Of a stretch of DNA of 31,018 nucleotides, positions 15,493 to 23,734 are shown in pieces. The translations under genes were made by a program, and so were the position numbers. A model generated the notes under the pieces. That model was not told where the DNA came from, ran no database searches, and worked only from the letters and a program-made list of their open reading frames with translations. The stretch lies in the NCBI GenBank assembly GCA_910584605.1, contig CAJUAW010000015.1:1-31018 (forward strand), read 5' to 3'. The stretch is from an uncultured Oscillospiraceae bacterium. Its GTDB lineage: Bacteria > Bacillota_A > Clostridia > Oscillospirales > Oscillospiraceae. The stretch's first letter is position 1, and each line of letters opens with the position of its first letter.

Positions 15493-16158
15493 ATGGAAGC
15501 GATGAAGCTGATTCTCTCCATTGTGGAACGGGGCCAGGGCGCTGCCATGCTGCGTCTGTACCGCAAACGCCATGTGCCCATCCATCTTCAATGTGCCGGC
15601 AAGGGCACCGCCACCTCCGAGATCATGGATATCCTGGGGCTGGACTCCAGCGAAAAAGACGTGCTGATCAGCTTTGCCGCCGCGTCTGCGGCGAAGAAGC
15701 TGCTCCACGACCTGGACAATGAGCTGCGGGGGCACACCGGCGGCGCGGGGATCGTAGTCTCAGTCCCGGTGTCAGGGCTGAACAGTCTGGTGGCCAACCT
15801 GGCCGCCTATTACGCCGAAGGGCTACGGGAAAAGGAGGAAGAACCCATGGAACGGACCGAAAACAGCTTGATTCTGGTCGTGTGCGCCCGGGGCTGCACC
15901 GACGACGTTATGTCCACCGCCAAGGCCCACGGCGCCCGGGGCGGGACCGTCATCCGGGGACGTCTCTCTGGCCGCAAAGAGCTGGAGCAGGCTTACGAGA
16001 TCGACCTGGCCGAAGAACGGGAGATCGTGGCTATCGTTGTCCCCACCGGTCTGCGCGCCCCCATCATGGAGGCCATCAACACCAAGCACGGCCTGCGCAG
16101 CGAGGCCCAGGCAGCGCTGTGCTCCCTGCCCATTGAACAAATCGTCCGATTGGGATAA
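15493..16158 (+). CDS. Tandem P-II-like nitrogen regulatory protein
   Basis: 221 residues with two GlnB-like halves. The first runs about residues 4-100 (LILSIVERGQGAAMLRLYRK, GKGTATSEIMDILGL, EKDVLISFAAASAAKKLLHDL). The second runs about 124-221 (SLILVVCARGCTDDVMSTAK, GARGGTVIRGR, EREIVAIVVPTGLRAPIMEA, CSLPIEQIVRLG). Classical P-II is about 112 residues, so this is a duplicated form. The canonical T-loop Tyr context is not obvious. GGAGAGGG precedes the ATG, 14 bases after the DUF1538 gene, so the two are cotranscribed. It probably senses a nucleotide or metabolite and modulates the membrane partner. The stop codon lies at the edge of the IS remnant, but the C-terminus looks complete. Confidence 0.82.
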   Translation: MEAMKLILSIVERGQGAAMLRLYRKRHVPIHLQCAGKGTATSEIMDILGLDSSEKDVLISFAAASAAKKLLHDLDNELRGHTGGAGIVVSVPVSGLNSLVANLAAYYAEGLREKEEEPMERTENSLILVVCARGCTDDVMSTAKAHGARGGTVIRGRLSGRKELEQAYEIDLAEEREIVAIVVPTGLRAPIMEAINTKHGLRSEAQAALCSLPIEQIVRLG

Positions 16159-16268
16159 AATAGTGGACGGCCTCTGGGGGGCACTGATAAAGAACCTTAT
16201 AAAACCACAAAAAAGTTGAGCAGTTACTGAGAAAAGCAAGACTCTGTGACAAAAATCAACATCCCCCG

Positions 16269-16300
16269 AAAAAGCACGATTGCAAGATCGTGCTTTTTTT
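16269..16300. terminator. Hairpin with A/T flanks within the IS remnant
   Basis: AAAAAGCACGAT (16269-16280) pairs perfectly with ATCGTGCTTTTT (16287-16298) around TGCAAG. It can terminate in either direction and may be the terminator for the upstream DUF1538/P-II-like unit. Confidence 0.75.
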
Positions 16301-16341
16301 ACGCTGAACAGGGGCGCGTCTGCATCTACTACACCGTGGAC

Positions 16342-16946
16342 GAAAATGGCCAACTGCGCATGAATCATGCTCCCATCCTGGCGTCTGCCCGTCCATTTCT
16401 TGGTAATCTCCGTCATGGCCAGGTACAGCATTTTCAGCAGGCTGTCATCGGTAGGAAACACCAATTTGGCCTTGGTCACGTTCCGCAGCTGGCGGTGAAA
16501 GCCCTCAATGGTATTGGTGGTGTAGATCAGCCTGCGCACCTCCTGGGGATACTTGAAGCAGGTGCTGAGCTTGGCCCAGTTGGCCCGCCAGAATTGGGAG
16601 ATTTGCGGGTATTTCTTGTCCCAGCGCTCCTCAAAAGCGACCAGGGCATCCAAGGCGGCCTGCTCATCTACGGCTGCATAGACCGCCTTCCGATCGGCCA
16701 TAAGGGCCTTCCGGTCCTTGTAGGACACATACTTGCTGGAATTACGCAGCTGGTGGATGATGCAGTTCTGGATTTCGGTTTGAGGAAAGGTGGCGTGGAT
16801 GGCCGCATCAAATCCTGTCAAATTGTCTGTACCGGCGCTGTTGAGTACAGTCGCCCAGAATTTAGCACTCTCATTTTCACTAACCCACATGCCCAGGACA
16901 TCTTTCCTTCTGTCCAGGTTGACTCCAAGAGCGATATACACTATAG
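16342..16946 (-). pseudogene. IS256-family transposase fragment
   Basis: About 200 codons of an IS256/Transposase_mut protein: IVYIALGVNLDRRKDVLGMW, ENESAKFWATVLN, LTGFDAAIHATFP, IQNCIIHQLRNSSKYVSYKD, FKYPQEVRRLIYTTNTIEGF, LLKMLYLAMTEITKKWTGRR, AQLAIF. The N-terminal half with the first catalytic Asp is missing. About 13 residues appear deleted between VLN and LTGF, and the C-terminus runs on without a stop through the antisense of the P-II-like gene. The third catalytic Glu (NTIEGF) remains. Not a functional transposase. Confidence 0.85.
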
Positions 16947-16977
16947 GAGGTTTACACAAACTTTGGGATGTTCTCAA

Positions 16978-17151
16978 GGCCGAAGCCGACGGTGTTTGTT
17001 CGCTGTTGTGAAACCGTCCAATCAGTAGTTTTCCAATGCTGTTTTCGCTCATGGTCAGCAGCAGGGATATGACCGTTTCAAAGGCCAGCGTCCGGGGACA
17101 GGTAAAATCCCGCCCCGGCTGCCTGACGTATTGTTCTGGGTACTCCCCCAT
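16978..17151 (-). pseudogene. IS4-like transposase N-terminal fragment
   Basis: 58 codons resembling the start of an IS4-type DDE transposase (YVRQPGRDFTCPRTLAFETV, ISLLLTMSENSIGKLLIGRF, QTPSASA). It is then joined within about 35 bases to the unrelated IS256 fragment in the same frame, which makes one long but chimeric reading frame. Confidence 0.7.
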
Positions 17152-17156
17152 TTTCC

Positions 17157-17256
17157 CTTTTCAGGGCTTCGCCGCACATTTTTTCTCTTTTGTCAACCCC
17201 TTTTTACATCTTTTTTGACTTTATTCTCTCCCTATTCCCAACTTAATGACATTACT
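17157..17256 (-). repeat. IS end, left copy of the 100-base inverted repeat
   Basis: Reverse complement matches 29318-29417 at 93 of 100 positions by hand alignment, no gaps. It begins AGTAATGTCATTAAG on the island side and ends GAAGCCCTGAAAAG just before the transposase start. Confidence 0.9.
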
Positions 17257-17296
17257 CACCGTGAGACGCGAATCTTTTGCTTTTCTGCGCAGCGAC

Positions 17297-17325
17297 TTGA
17301 TAAATATTTGTTCATATGATATACT
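17297..17325 (+). promoter_or_regulatory. Promoter of the LuxR-type regulator gene
   Basis: TTGATA (17297-17302), 17 bases, TATACT (17320-17325). It lies 40 bases inside the left IS end, so the island carries its own promoter. Confidence 0.78.
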
Positions 17326-17360
17326 GCTTCATCATCAATTTTTTGGTGAGGAGGTGCGCA

Positions 17361-18164
17361 ATGGCATTTTTAGAGGAAAATGAGTGGATTTTACTCAATG
17401 AAGTGGCCTACAATATCAGCTTTATCTATACCGTTGAGGAGATGCAGAAAGCGATTCTCAACCGCTGGCTTCCCTTTTTGATTTCCTACGATGCAGCTGT
17501 TTTTTCGCGCTTGTCTGTAACAGAGGACGGAGACTTCAAGTTTTTGGATACCGAGGGGTACAATCTCTCTCTCCAGTCGATACAGATGTGGGAGGATCAA
17601 ACGCGGAAGGACGACGCATTCCGTTGGATGATTTACAGTACGAACCGCTGCGCCTTTGCGGAAGATATTTCCCAGCCGGGCAGCCGCCTCCAGGATAGTG
17701 AAATATACCGCACCTTTTGGGAACCCAACCGTTTGAGCTGTTCTGCGGGGCTATGCATCGCATTCCGCGAGGAGCCTATGGGATTTCTGAGGCTTTACCG
17801 CAAAGAAGGCGGGACGCCATTTACCCCCAGGGATCTCTTTGTCCTGGAGCAGCTGCGTATGCACTTTGCGTACCGTCTGGCTTATGAGGCAAAAAAGGGA
17901 GATTCCCGTTATTTCTTTGCGAAAGGCTATCAGGAAAAATTGTGCCGCCAATATGGATTAACTGCTCGGGAAGGCGAAATGCTGGATTTGGCCGTGCAGG
18001 GCTGGTCTAACGACGACATCTCTAAGCAGCTGAGTATCAGCATCCACACGGTGAAAAAGCACTTTCAAAGTATCTACGCCAAGATGCATGTCCGTAATCG
18101 GGTACAGATGCTTCAATGTCTGCCCATTTCTACCAGCAAAGTCAATTTCGACGAATTGCAGTAA
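17361..18164 (+). CDS. LuxR-type (GerE HTH) transcriptional regulator
   Basis: 267 residues. Residues 199-255 are a LuxR/GerE helix-turn-helix (YGLTAREGEMLDLAVQGWSN, DDISKQLSISIHTVKKHFQS, IYAKMHVRNRVQML). Residues about 20-175 look like a GAF/PAS-type sensor (FLISYDAAVFSRLS, EIYRTFWEPN, GLCIAFREEPMGFLRLYRKE, FTPRDLFVLEQLRMHFAYRL). No receiver domain is present, so it should sense a ligand directly rather than a phosphorelay. GAGGAGG lies 6 bases before ATG 17361. It is the first gene of the island with its own promoter and terminator, and probably switches on the enzyme operon that follows. The ligand is unknown; a hydantoin or carbamoyl compound is a guess. Confidence 0.87.
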   Translation: MAFLEENEWILLNEVAYNISFIYTVEEMQKAILNRWLPFLISYDAAVFSRLSVTEDGDFKFLDTEGYNLSLQSIQMWEDQTRKDDAFRWMIYSTNRCAFAEDISQPGSRLQDSEIYRTFWEPNRLSCSAGLCIAFREEPMGFLRLYRKEGGTPFTPRDLFVLEQLRMHFAYRLAYEAKKGDSRYFFAKGYQEKLCRQYGLTAREGEMLDLAVQGWSNDDISKQLSISIHTVKKHFQSIYAKMHVRNRVQMLQCLPISTSKVNFDELQ

Positions 18165-18282
18165 AAACCAAAATTTAAACTCCGTTTTTTGTTACTTATC
18201 CATTATATAAAAGTATTATTTTTAGGCGCAAAAGAAGTATACAGTTCTCCGGGAGAAGTTTTTTTATATCAAAAGGTTGAAG

Positions 18283-18325
18283 CAAAATAGGACCCGCGCT
18301 GAATATCAGTGCGGGTCCTATTTTG
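18283..18325 (+). terminator. Strong terminator after the LuxR-type gene
   Basis: CAAAATAGGACCCGC (18283-18297) pairs with GCGGGTCCTATTTTG (18311-18325). The stem continues through G.T and CTGA/TCAG to a 3-base loop, about 20 pairs. A TATAAT begins 2 bases later. Confidence 0.85.
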
Positions 18326-18326
18326 T

Positions 18327-18332
18327 TATAAT
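18327..18332 (+). promoter_or_regulatory. -10 element TATAAT of the enzyme operon
   Basis: A consensus -10 directly abutting the terminator stem. No matching -35 is visible at 17 bases, as expected if an activator such as the LuxR-type protein is needed. The start point would be about 18 bases before the next ATG. Confidence 0.5.
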
Positions 18333-18357
18333 AGCCACATACGGAGGGAACACTTCT

Positions 18358-19038
18358 ATGAAGCAGAATGACAAATTTTGGATGGTATTTTATGCTTTTC
18401 TAGGAATAGCATCCGCTTTTTTAACTATAACAGGAGGATTTTCTCGGTTTAACCAGATGTTTCCCTATATAGCCGGTTTTGTGCAATTTGCAATATACGC
18501 CACTGCGGGGGAACTGCTCTCTGCCCGGATACTGGAAGGAGTATGGGCGGTAAACCGCGCTACTTGGTTTAAGGCGGCAAGCTGGGGATTTGGAGGGCTG
18601 TGGGTGACCTTGGCGTTCCGGGTGTTCAGCGAGGGAACGGTCCGGGCTATGGAGGTGGGCCTGCTGCCCTTCTACGGCAGTGCATTGGCCGCCGCGTTCT
18701 TTACCAGCTGCATCAACAACCTGTTTTTTGCCCCGCTCCACTCCGCACTGATGCGGGTCTGCGGCAACTACGCCGACTTGCGCTTTCTTCAAAACAGGCA
18801 GATCACTGTCCGGGAAGCGGTAAACTCGGTGGACTGGGGAGAACTGGTAGATTTTACACTGTTTAAAACCATCCCCTTATTTTGGATTCCCATCAACACT
18901 GTGGGCTTTTTGCTGCCGGTAGACTACCGGATCGTTTTTGCCGCCATGCTGTCCCTGGTGTTTGGGGTTTTAATGACTATTTTAAAGCTGCGTGAGCGTA
19001 AAAACCAGGCAAAATACAGAAAGGAGTCTTTACCTTGA
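18358..19038 (+). CDS. Uncharacterised membrane protein, first gene of the enzyme operon
   Basis: 226 residues with about four to five hydrophobic segments (WMVFYAFLGIASAFLTI, MFPYIAGFVQFAIYATAGEL, LPFYGSALAAAFFTSCINNL, LFWIPINTVGFLLPV, IVFAAMLSLVFGVLMTI). The segment FFAPLHSALMRVCG and the overall pattern recall bacterial proteins sometimes annotated Mpv17/PMP22-like, but this is a weak call. GGAGGG lies 9 bases before ATG 18358, and the -10 just upstream rules out the longer in-frame start. The last codon overlaps the aminotransferase start (TTGA), so translation is coupled. It may help substrate entry or product exit for the pathway; no direct evidence. Confidence 0.75.
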   Translation: MKQNDKFWMVFYAFLGIASAFLTITGGFSRFNQMFPYIAGFVQFAIYATAGELLSARILEGVWAVNRATWFKAASWGFGGLWVTLAFRVFSEGTVRAMEVGLLPFYGSALAAAFFTSCINNLFFAPLHSALMRVCGNYADLRFLQNRQITVREAVNSVDWGELVDFTLFKTIPLFWIPINTVGFLLPVDYRIVFAAMLSLVFGVLMTILKLRERKNQAKYRKESLP

Positions 19039-20201
19039 TCCAGATTTCAGAAAACACAACGTTGATTCAACCCTCCAAAATTCGTAAGATGTTCAACAAG
19101 GCATTGGAGTATGACCAGGTGCTCAGTTTTACCTTGGGCGAGCCGGATTTCACCGCCTCAGAAAATGTGGTGGAAGCCGGATGCCGGGCCATTCGTGAGG
19201 GACAGACCAAATACTCCGCCAACGCGGGGCTGCTGCCCCTGCGGGAGGCCATCTCCGGCTACCTGAAACGGACTGAGGGACAGGAGTACGACCCTGTTTC
19301 CCAAATTGTAGTGACTCCTGGAGCAATGGGGGCGCTCTACCTGGCTCTGAAAACGATCCTGAACCCCGGCGACGAGGTGATTGTCAGCGAGCCCTGCTGG
19401 ACCAACTACATACAGCAGATTCAGATGTGCGGCGGCACAGCGGTTTCAGTCCAGACTGACCCCAAGCGAAGCTTTGACCTGGACGTGGAGGCCATCCGCT
19501 CTGCCGTAACGGACCGTACCCGGGCCATTATCCTGAACTCTCCCTGTAACCCCACCGGGGCGGTGGCCAGCCGGGAGGCTCTGGACGCGCTGGCTCAGGT
19601 GGCCAAGGAATTTGACCTGGCCGTGCTGGCCGACGAGGTCTACAAGCACATCCTCTTTGACGGCGCGGAGTACACCAGCCTGGCCTCCCTGCCCGGCATG
19701 GCGGAGCGTACCCTGGTCATCGACAGCCTGTCCAAAACCTACGCCATGACCGGCTGGCGGGTGGGCTTTGCCGCCGGGCCCGCTGAGGTTATCAGTCAGA
19801 TGACCAAGCTCCAGGAAAATACCAGCGCCTGCGCCTCCACCCCCTGCCAGTGCGCCGCAATCGAGGCGCTGAACGGACCCCAGACCCACCTGGAGCACAT
19901 GCGGGAGCAGTACCGCATTCGCCGGGATTATGTGCTGGAGCGGATTGCGTCCATCCCCGGCCTGTCCTGCTCCAAGCCCCAGGGGACCTTCTACGCCTTT
20001 CTGGATATCCGCCAATCAGGACTGGACAGCGAGACCTTTGCCATGCGGCTGCTGGAGGAGGAACAGGTGGTCCTGGTGCCCGGAACCGCCTTTGGCGAGT
20101 TTGGCGAGGGGTATGTGCGGCTATCTTACGCCGCGTCCATGGAGAGTCTGGAGCAGGGCTTCGACCGGATTGCGGCCTTTATGGAGCGCTGCCATGGGTA
20201 A
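19035..20201 (+). CDS. Class I/II pyridoxal-phosphate aminotransferase
   Basis: 388 residues of the aspartate-aminotransferase fold I. Visible residues: the LGEPDF entry motif, Asn172 in NSPCNPTG, Asp200 and Tyr203 in DEVYKH, the PLP lysine Lys234 in SLSKTYAMTGWRVG, and the C-terminal substrate-carboxylate Arg in GYVRLSYA. It transfers the amino group of an L-amino acid to a 2-oxo acid. Start is TTG 19035, overlapping the previous stop, with AAGGAG 9 bases upstream. Its end overlaps the carbamoylase start by 8 bases. Tight coupling to carbamoylase, racemase and hydantoinase suggests it removes the amino group from the amino acid freed by that pathway. Amino-acid preference cannot be read. Confidence 0.92.
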   Translation: MIQISENTTLIQPSKIRKMFNKALEYDQVLSFTLGEPDFTASENVVEAGCRAIREGQTKYSANAGLLPLREAISGYLKRTEGQEYDPVSQIVVTPGAMGALYLALKTILNPGDEVIVSEPCWTNYIQQIQMCGGTAVSVQTDPKRSFDLDVEAIRSAVTDRTRAIILNSPCNPTGAVASREALDALAQVAKEFDLAVLADEVYKHILFDGAEYTSLASLPGMAERTLVIDSLSKTYAMTGWRVGFAAGPAEVISQMTKLQENTSACASTPCQCAAIEALNGPQTHLEHMREQYRIRRDYVLERIASIPGLSCSKPQGTFYAFLDIRQSGLDSETFAMRLLEEEQVVLVPGTAFGEFGEGYVRLSYAASMESLEQGFDRIAAFMERCHG

Positions 20202-21360
20202 GCGGCTAGAGCAGTGGCTCCATGAGCTGGGCCAGATCGGCTTTCAGGCGGGGGTGGGGACCACTCGCCTGCCATACTCCCCGGAATATGACCGAGGCCG
20301 GGAATATGTCCGCTCTCTGATGGAACAGGCCGGTCTAAAGACCAGCATTGATCCGGTGGGCAACCTGCGGGGCCTGCTGCCCGGCGAGGGAAAACGGCTG
20401 TGCATCGGCTCCCACATTGATACCGTCCCCGGCGGCGGGATTTACGACGGCGCCTACGGAGTGCTGGCCGCTGTCGACTGTGTCCGGCGGCTCAGGGGGG
20501 CGGGCTGGGTCAACCGGCATCCTCTGGAGATCGTGGCCTTCACAGAGGAGGAGGGCAACGTGATTGGAGGGACCTTTGGGAGCAAAGCCTTTGCGGGCGC
20601 CTCCATAGATTCGGCCATAGAGGCCAAGCTGCCCCAATATGGCCTGAGTTTGACGGATGCTGCCGCCTGTCGGCAAAGTCCGGAGGATTACCTCTGTTAT
20701 CTGGAGCTGCACATTGAGCAAGGCGGTATTTTAGAGGCGGAGCAAAAGCAGATTGGCGTGGTTGGCGGGATTGTAGGTATTCTGCGCTACCGGGCAGTGA
20801 TGCGGGGAGCGGCCAACCACGCGGGCAGTACCCCCATGTCCCTGCGGGACGACGCTTTGGAGAAGACCAGCCGCCTCATTGCCTGGCTGATGGAGCAGGT
20901 GCGCACCGCTTATCCCGAAATGGTGTGTACCGTGGGGACCTTGAAGGTGTCTCCCGGCGCGGTGAATGTGATTCCAGGCGAGACGGAGTTCGTTATTGAG
21001 CTGAGAAACCGCTCCATGGAGGAGATGGAGCAGATCGCGGTTCTTTTGTTGGAGAGGTTCGGCTCGGAGGGGCTGACTATGGAGGAGATGATCCGTCAGC
21101 CTCCTACCCTGTGCGACCCCGCCCTGCTGCAGCTGGCCCGGGACTGCTGCGACGGCCTGGGCTATACCCGGAGGGATATGTTCAGCGGCGCGGGGCACGA
21201 CCTGATCAATATGGCCCTGCTGGCCCCATCCCTTCTGGTGTTTATCCCCAGCAAGAATGGCATCAGCCACCGGATCGACGAGTACAGCGCGCCCGAAGAC
21301 CTGGAGCGTGGAAGTTGCGTACTCATGGAGCTGATCAAAAAAACAGATCAAATGAATTAG
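20194..21360 (+). CDS. Zn-dependent N-carbamoyl-L-amino-acid hydrolase / allantoate amidohydrolase family (M20)
   Basis: 388 residues, the usual size of L-carbamoylases (HyuC-type) and allantoate amidohydrolases. Metal ligands visible: His74 and Asp85 (GSHIDTVPGGGIYDGAYGV), Glu119/Glu120 (FTEEEGN), His173 (ELHIEQG), His359 (GISHRIDE). Also present are ANHAGSTPM (dimer-lid His209) and SGAGHD. It removes the carbamoyl group as CO2 and ammonia, leaving the free amino acid. A beta-ureidopropionase role is a close alternative. ATG 20194 is chosen because it gives the family N-terminus and an 8-base overlap with the aminotransferase; a longer in-frame reading runs inside that gene. Cytoplasmic. Confidence 0.9.
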   Translation: MGKRLEQWLHELGQIGFQAGVGTTRLPYSPEYDRGREYVRSLMEQAGLKTSIDPVGNLRGLLPGEGKRLCIGSHIDTVPGGGIYDGAYGVLAAVDCVRRLRGAGWVNRHPLEIVAFTEEEGNVIGGTFGSKAFAGASIDSAIEAKLPQYGLSLTDAAACRQSPEDYLCYLELHIEQGGILEAEQKQIGVVGGIVGILRYRAVMRGAANHAGSTPMSLRDDALEKTSRLIAWLMEQVRTAYPEMVCTVGTLKVSPGAVNVIPGETEFVIELRNRSMEEMEQIAVLLLERFGSEGLTMEEMIRQPPTLCDPALLQLARDCCDGLGYTRRDMFSGAGHDLINMALLAPSLLVFIPSKNGISHRIDEYSAPEDLERGSCVLMELIKKTDQMN

Positions 21361-21375
21361 GAGGGGATGCGGACC

Positions 21376-22131
21376 ATGAAAATCAAGCTGATTAACCCCA
21401 ACACCACCCTGTCTATGACCCAGAGCATCCAGGAGGCTGCACTCCGGGCCGCCCGGCCAGGTACCCAAGTCTACTCTGTCAGCCCTCAATGGGGGCCGGA
21501 GAGCATCGAGTGCTATGTGGACGAGTATTTGGCGGTTCCCGGCGTGCTCAAGGAGGTCATCAAGGGGGATCGGGAGGAGGGGGCAGACGCCTTTGTCATC
21601 GCCTGCTTCGGCGACCCGGGGCTCCAGGCGGCCCGGGAGGTGACCCGCAAGCCGGTGCTGGGCATCTGCGAGAGCGCCATCACCACCGCCAAGTTTCTGG
21701 CGCCCTATTTCTCCATCGTCTCTGTGCTGGACCGGGCCCGCAAGGTCACAGAGGACGCTGTGTCCGCCTATGGCGCGGAGAAGTTTTGCCGGTCCATCCG
21801 CTCCACCGGGCTGAGCGTGCTGGATTTTGGCCAGGACCCGGAGCGGGGCCTGGAGGCCCTGGCCCTGGAGGGGGAGAAGGCCGTCCGGGAGGACGGGGCG
21901 GAGTGTATCCTGCTGGGCTGTGCCGGCTTTGTAGACTTTGCCCAGGACCTGGAGCGACGGCTGGGCGTGCCGGTACTGGAGGGGGTCACCCCCGCAGTCA
22001 AGTTGGCTGAAGCCCTGGTGGATATGGGCCTGGGAACCAGCAAGGCGTCTACCTGGGGGTGGCCGGAGAAGAAACAGTTTTTGGGATATCCCCTCTTTTC
22101 TGAGACGGATTTAATGTTTGAGGAGGACTAA
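21376..22131 (+). CDS. Hydantoin racemase (Asp/Glu/hydantoin racemase family)
   Basis: 251 residues. The opening IKLINPNTT, the two catalytic cysteines Cys77 (VIACFGDPGL) and Cys182 (LLGCAGF), and GICESAITTAKFL are hallmarks of hydantoin/allantoin racemases, cofactor-free enzymes that interconvert the stereoisomers of 5-substituted hydantoins. This lets a stereospecific hydantoinase/carbamoylase pair use both isomers. ATG 21376 begins the usual MKI start with AGGAGG about 10 bases upstream; ATG 21367 is too close to it. It sits between carbamoylase and hydantoinase with only short gaps. Allantoin racemase is the main alternative. Confidence 0.9.
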   Translation: MKIKLINPNTTLSMTQSIQEAALRAARPGTQVYSVSPQWGPESIECYVDEYLAVPGVLKEVIKGDREEGADAFVIACFGDPGLQAAREVTRKPVLGICESAITTAKFLAPYFSIVSVLDRARKVTEDAVSAYGAEKFCRSIRSTGLSVLDFGQDPERGLEALALEGEKAVREDGAECILLGCAGFVDFAQDLERRLGVPVLEGVTPAVKLAEALVDMGLGTSKASTWGWPEKKQFLGYPLFSETDLMFEED

Positions 22132-22134
22132 ACT

Positions 22135-23541
22135 GTGCGTATTTTAGTTAAGGGCGGGACCATTGTAACCGCCAGCGAAGAATTTCAGGGTGATGTTCTG
22201 GTGGAGGGAGAGACCATTCGGGCTGTAGGCCAGCACTTGGACCTCCCTGCCGATCAGGTCATTGATGCTGCGGGCAAGTATGTGCTGCCCGGCGGCGTGG
22301 ACCAGCACACCCACTTCTCCGCCCTGTGCAACGTGGGCGACCAGGACACCGCAGGCTATGAAACCACCGACGCCGTTGTGGTGGGGGGGACCACCACCAT
22401 TGTGGACTATGCCCCCCAGGACCCCAAGACGGGCCTGCTGGACTCCATCGACTACCGCATCAATGTCCGGGCTAAGGACAAGGCCTGTGTGGACTTTGCC
22501 CTGCACGGTATGGTGACGGAGATCATGGACAGCATGTTTGACGAGATCGCCCAATTTCCCCAGAAGGGAATTTCCAGCATCAAGATTTTTATGGCCTACA
22601 ACGGCTCCCCCCTCCATGTGGACGACGGGACCTTCTTCCGTATTCTGGAGTGCAGCCGCAAAGCGGGGGTCACCGTGTTCGTTCATGCGGAGAACGGCGA
22701 GATTTTGGATTTCCTGCGCCGCCAGTGCGTGAAGAACGGGCAGACCACACCTCACTATCACTATGTCTCCCGTCCGCCCTTCACCGAGGCGGAGGCGGTG
22801 CGCCGGGCCATCTATCTGGCAGGGCAGACGGATACCCCCCTGTATATCGCCCATATGACCTGCCGTCCGGCGCTGGAGGCGCTGCTCCAGGCCAAGGGGA
22901 CGGGGCAGCGGGTGTACGGGGAGACCTGTACCCACTATCTGACCACCACCAAGGAGGCGCTGGACAACCCGGACTTCAACGAGGCGGCCAAGTTTGTCTG
23001 CTCCCCCGCCCTGCGGGACCAGGAGGACTGTGACGCGCTTTGGGCGGCGCTGAACAGCGGACTGCTTAACGCCGTGGTCTCTGACCACTGCGGGATCGAC
23101 GTGGCCAACCTGAAGCAGGTGGGACGGAACGACTTCACCCAGATCCCCAACGGCGCCCCCGGCGCGGCGGACCGGATGCACGTTATCTGGACGGAGGGGG
23201 TAGCCAAAGGGCGTATCTCCCGGCAGAAGTTTGTGGAGATCACCGCTGCCCAGCCCGCCAAAATCAACGGCATCTACCCCCGGAAGGGCCACATCGCCGT
23301 GGGCTGTGACGCTGACCTGGTCATCCTGGACCCGGATTACCGGGGGGTGATTCGTTTGGAGGACAACCCAAATGGGGTGGACTACAACATCTACGAGGGC
23401 CGGGAACAGCTGGGCCGGGTGGAGACGGTGCTGCTCCGAGGCCGGGTGGTGGTCCGGGACGCCCAATTTGTGGGAGAGTATGGCCAGGGGCAATTTATTC
23501 CTGCGAAGATGTACGGCTCCTGCTACGAAAACAGGAATTGA
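22135..23541 (+). CDS. Hydantoinase / dihydropyrimidinase
   Basis: 468 residues of the cyclic amidohydrolase family, standard length. Binuclear metal site: His58 and His60 (DQHTHF), carboxylated Lys150 (SIKIFMAYNG), His184 (FVHAENG), His240 (YIAHMT) and Asp317 (VVSDHCG). Tyr155 and the FMAYNG loop favour hydantoinase/dihydropyrimidinase over allantoinase. It opens hydantoin or dihydropyrimidine rings to N-carbamoyl amino acids. Start GTG 22135 has AGGAGG 8 bases upstream. With the racemase and the L-carbamoylase just before it, 5-substituted hydantoins are the best guess; dihydrouracil is the alternative. Last gene of the tightly packed operon. Confidence 0.92.
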   Translation: MRILVKGGTIVTASEEFQGDVLVEGETIRAVGQHLDLPADQVIDAAGKYVLPGGVDQHTHFSALCNVGDQDTAGYETTDAVVVGGTTTIVDYAPQDPKTGLLDSIDYRINVRAKDKACVDFALHGMVTEIMDSMFDEIAQFPQKGISSIKIFMAYNGSPLHVDDGTFFRILECSRKAGVTVFVHAENGEILDFLRRQCVKNGQTTPHYHYVSRPPFTEAEAVRRAIYLAGQTDTPLYIAHMTCRPALEALLQAKGTGQRVYGETCTHYLTTTKEALDNPDFNEAAKFVCSPALRDQEDCDALWAALNSGLLNAVVSDHCGIDVANLKQVGRNDFTQIPNGAPGAADRMHVIWTEGVAKGRISRQKFVEITAAQPAKINGIYPRKGHIAVGCDADLVILDPDYRGVIRLEDNPNGVDYNIYEGREQLGRVETVLLRGRVVVRDAQFVGEYGQGQFIPAKMYGSCYENRN

Positions 23542-23734
23542 AGCTGTCAGGTATTGGCTCTTGTAGAATGGTGCAAACCATATTGGTGCAGGAGGGAGGA
23601 AATCTTATTTGATTATTTCACCGTTTTACAGTTCAGGGCTTTACCCAAAAATGTATGATGTGAAGAGAGGCAATCGAGTGTATGTCATGTAAGATCAAAT
23701 ATGGACCCGATTATCAAAAAAGGAGTGAAAGCAA

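Larger units (their letters stand above)
16155..17256 (-). mobile_element. Scrambled insertion-sequence remnant, left flank of the island
   Basis: About 1.1 kb of decayed mobile DNA read on the minus strand. It has an IS4-like end and transposase start (17256 to about 16978), then the 3' half of an IS256-type transposase (16946-16342), a hairpin, and noncoding sequence up to the P-II-like gene. Neither transposase is complete. The inner 100 bases are repeated inverted at 29318. The outer limit is set by an 18-base match (16155-16172) to 29492-29509 and is uncertain. Confidence 0.7.

Noticed and set aside
15823..17151. One 442-residue minus-strand protein
   Set aside because: It is a chimera of two transposase fragments plus antisense of the P-II-like gene; treated as pseudogenes.
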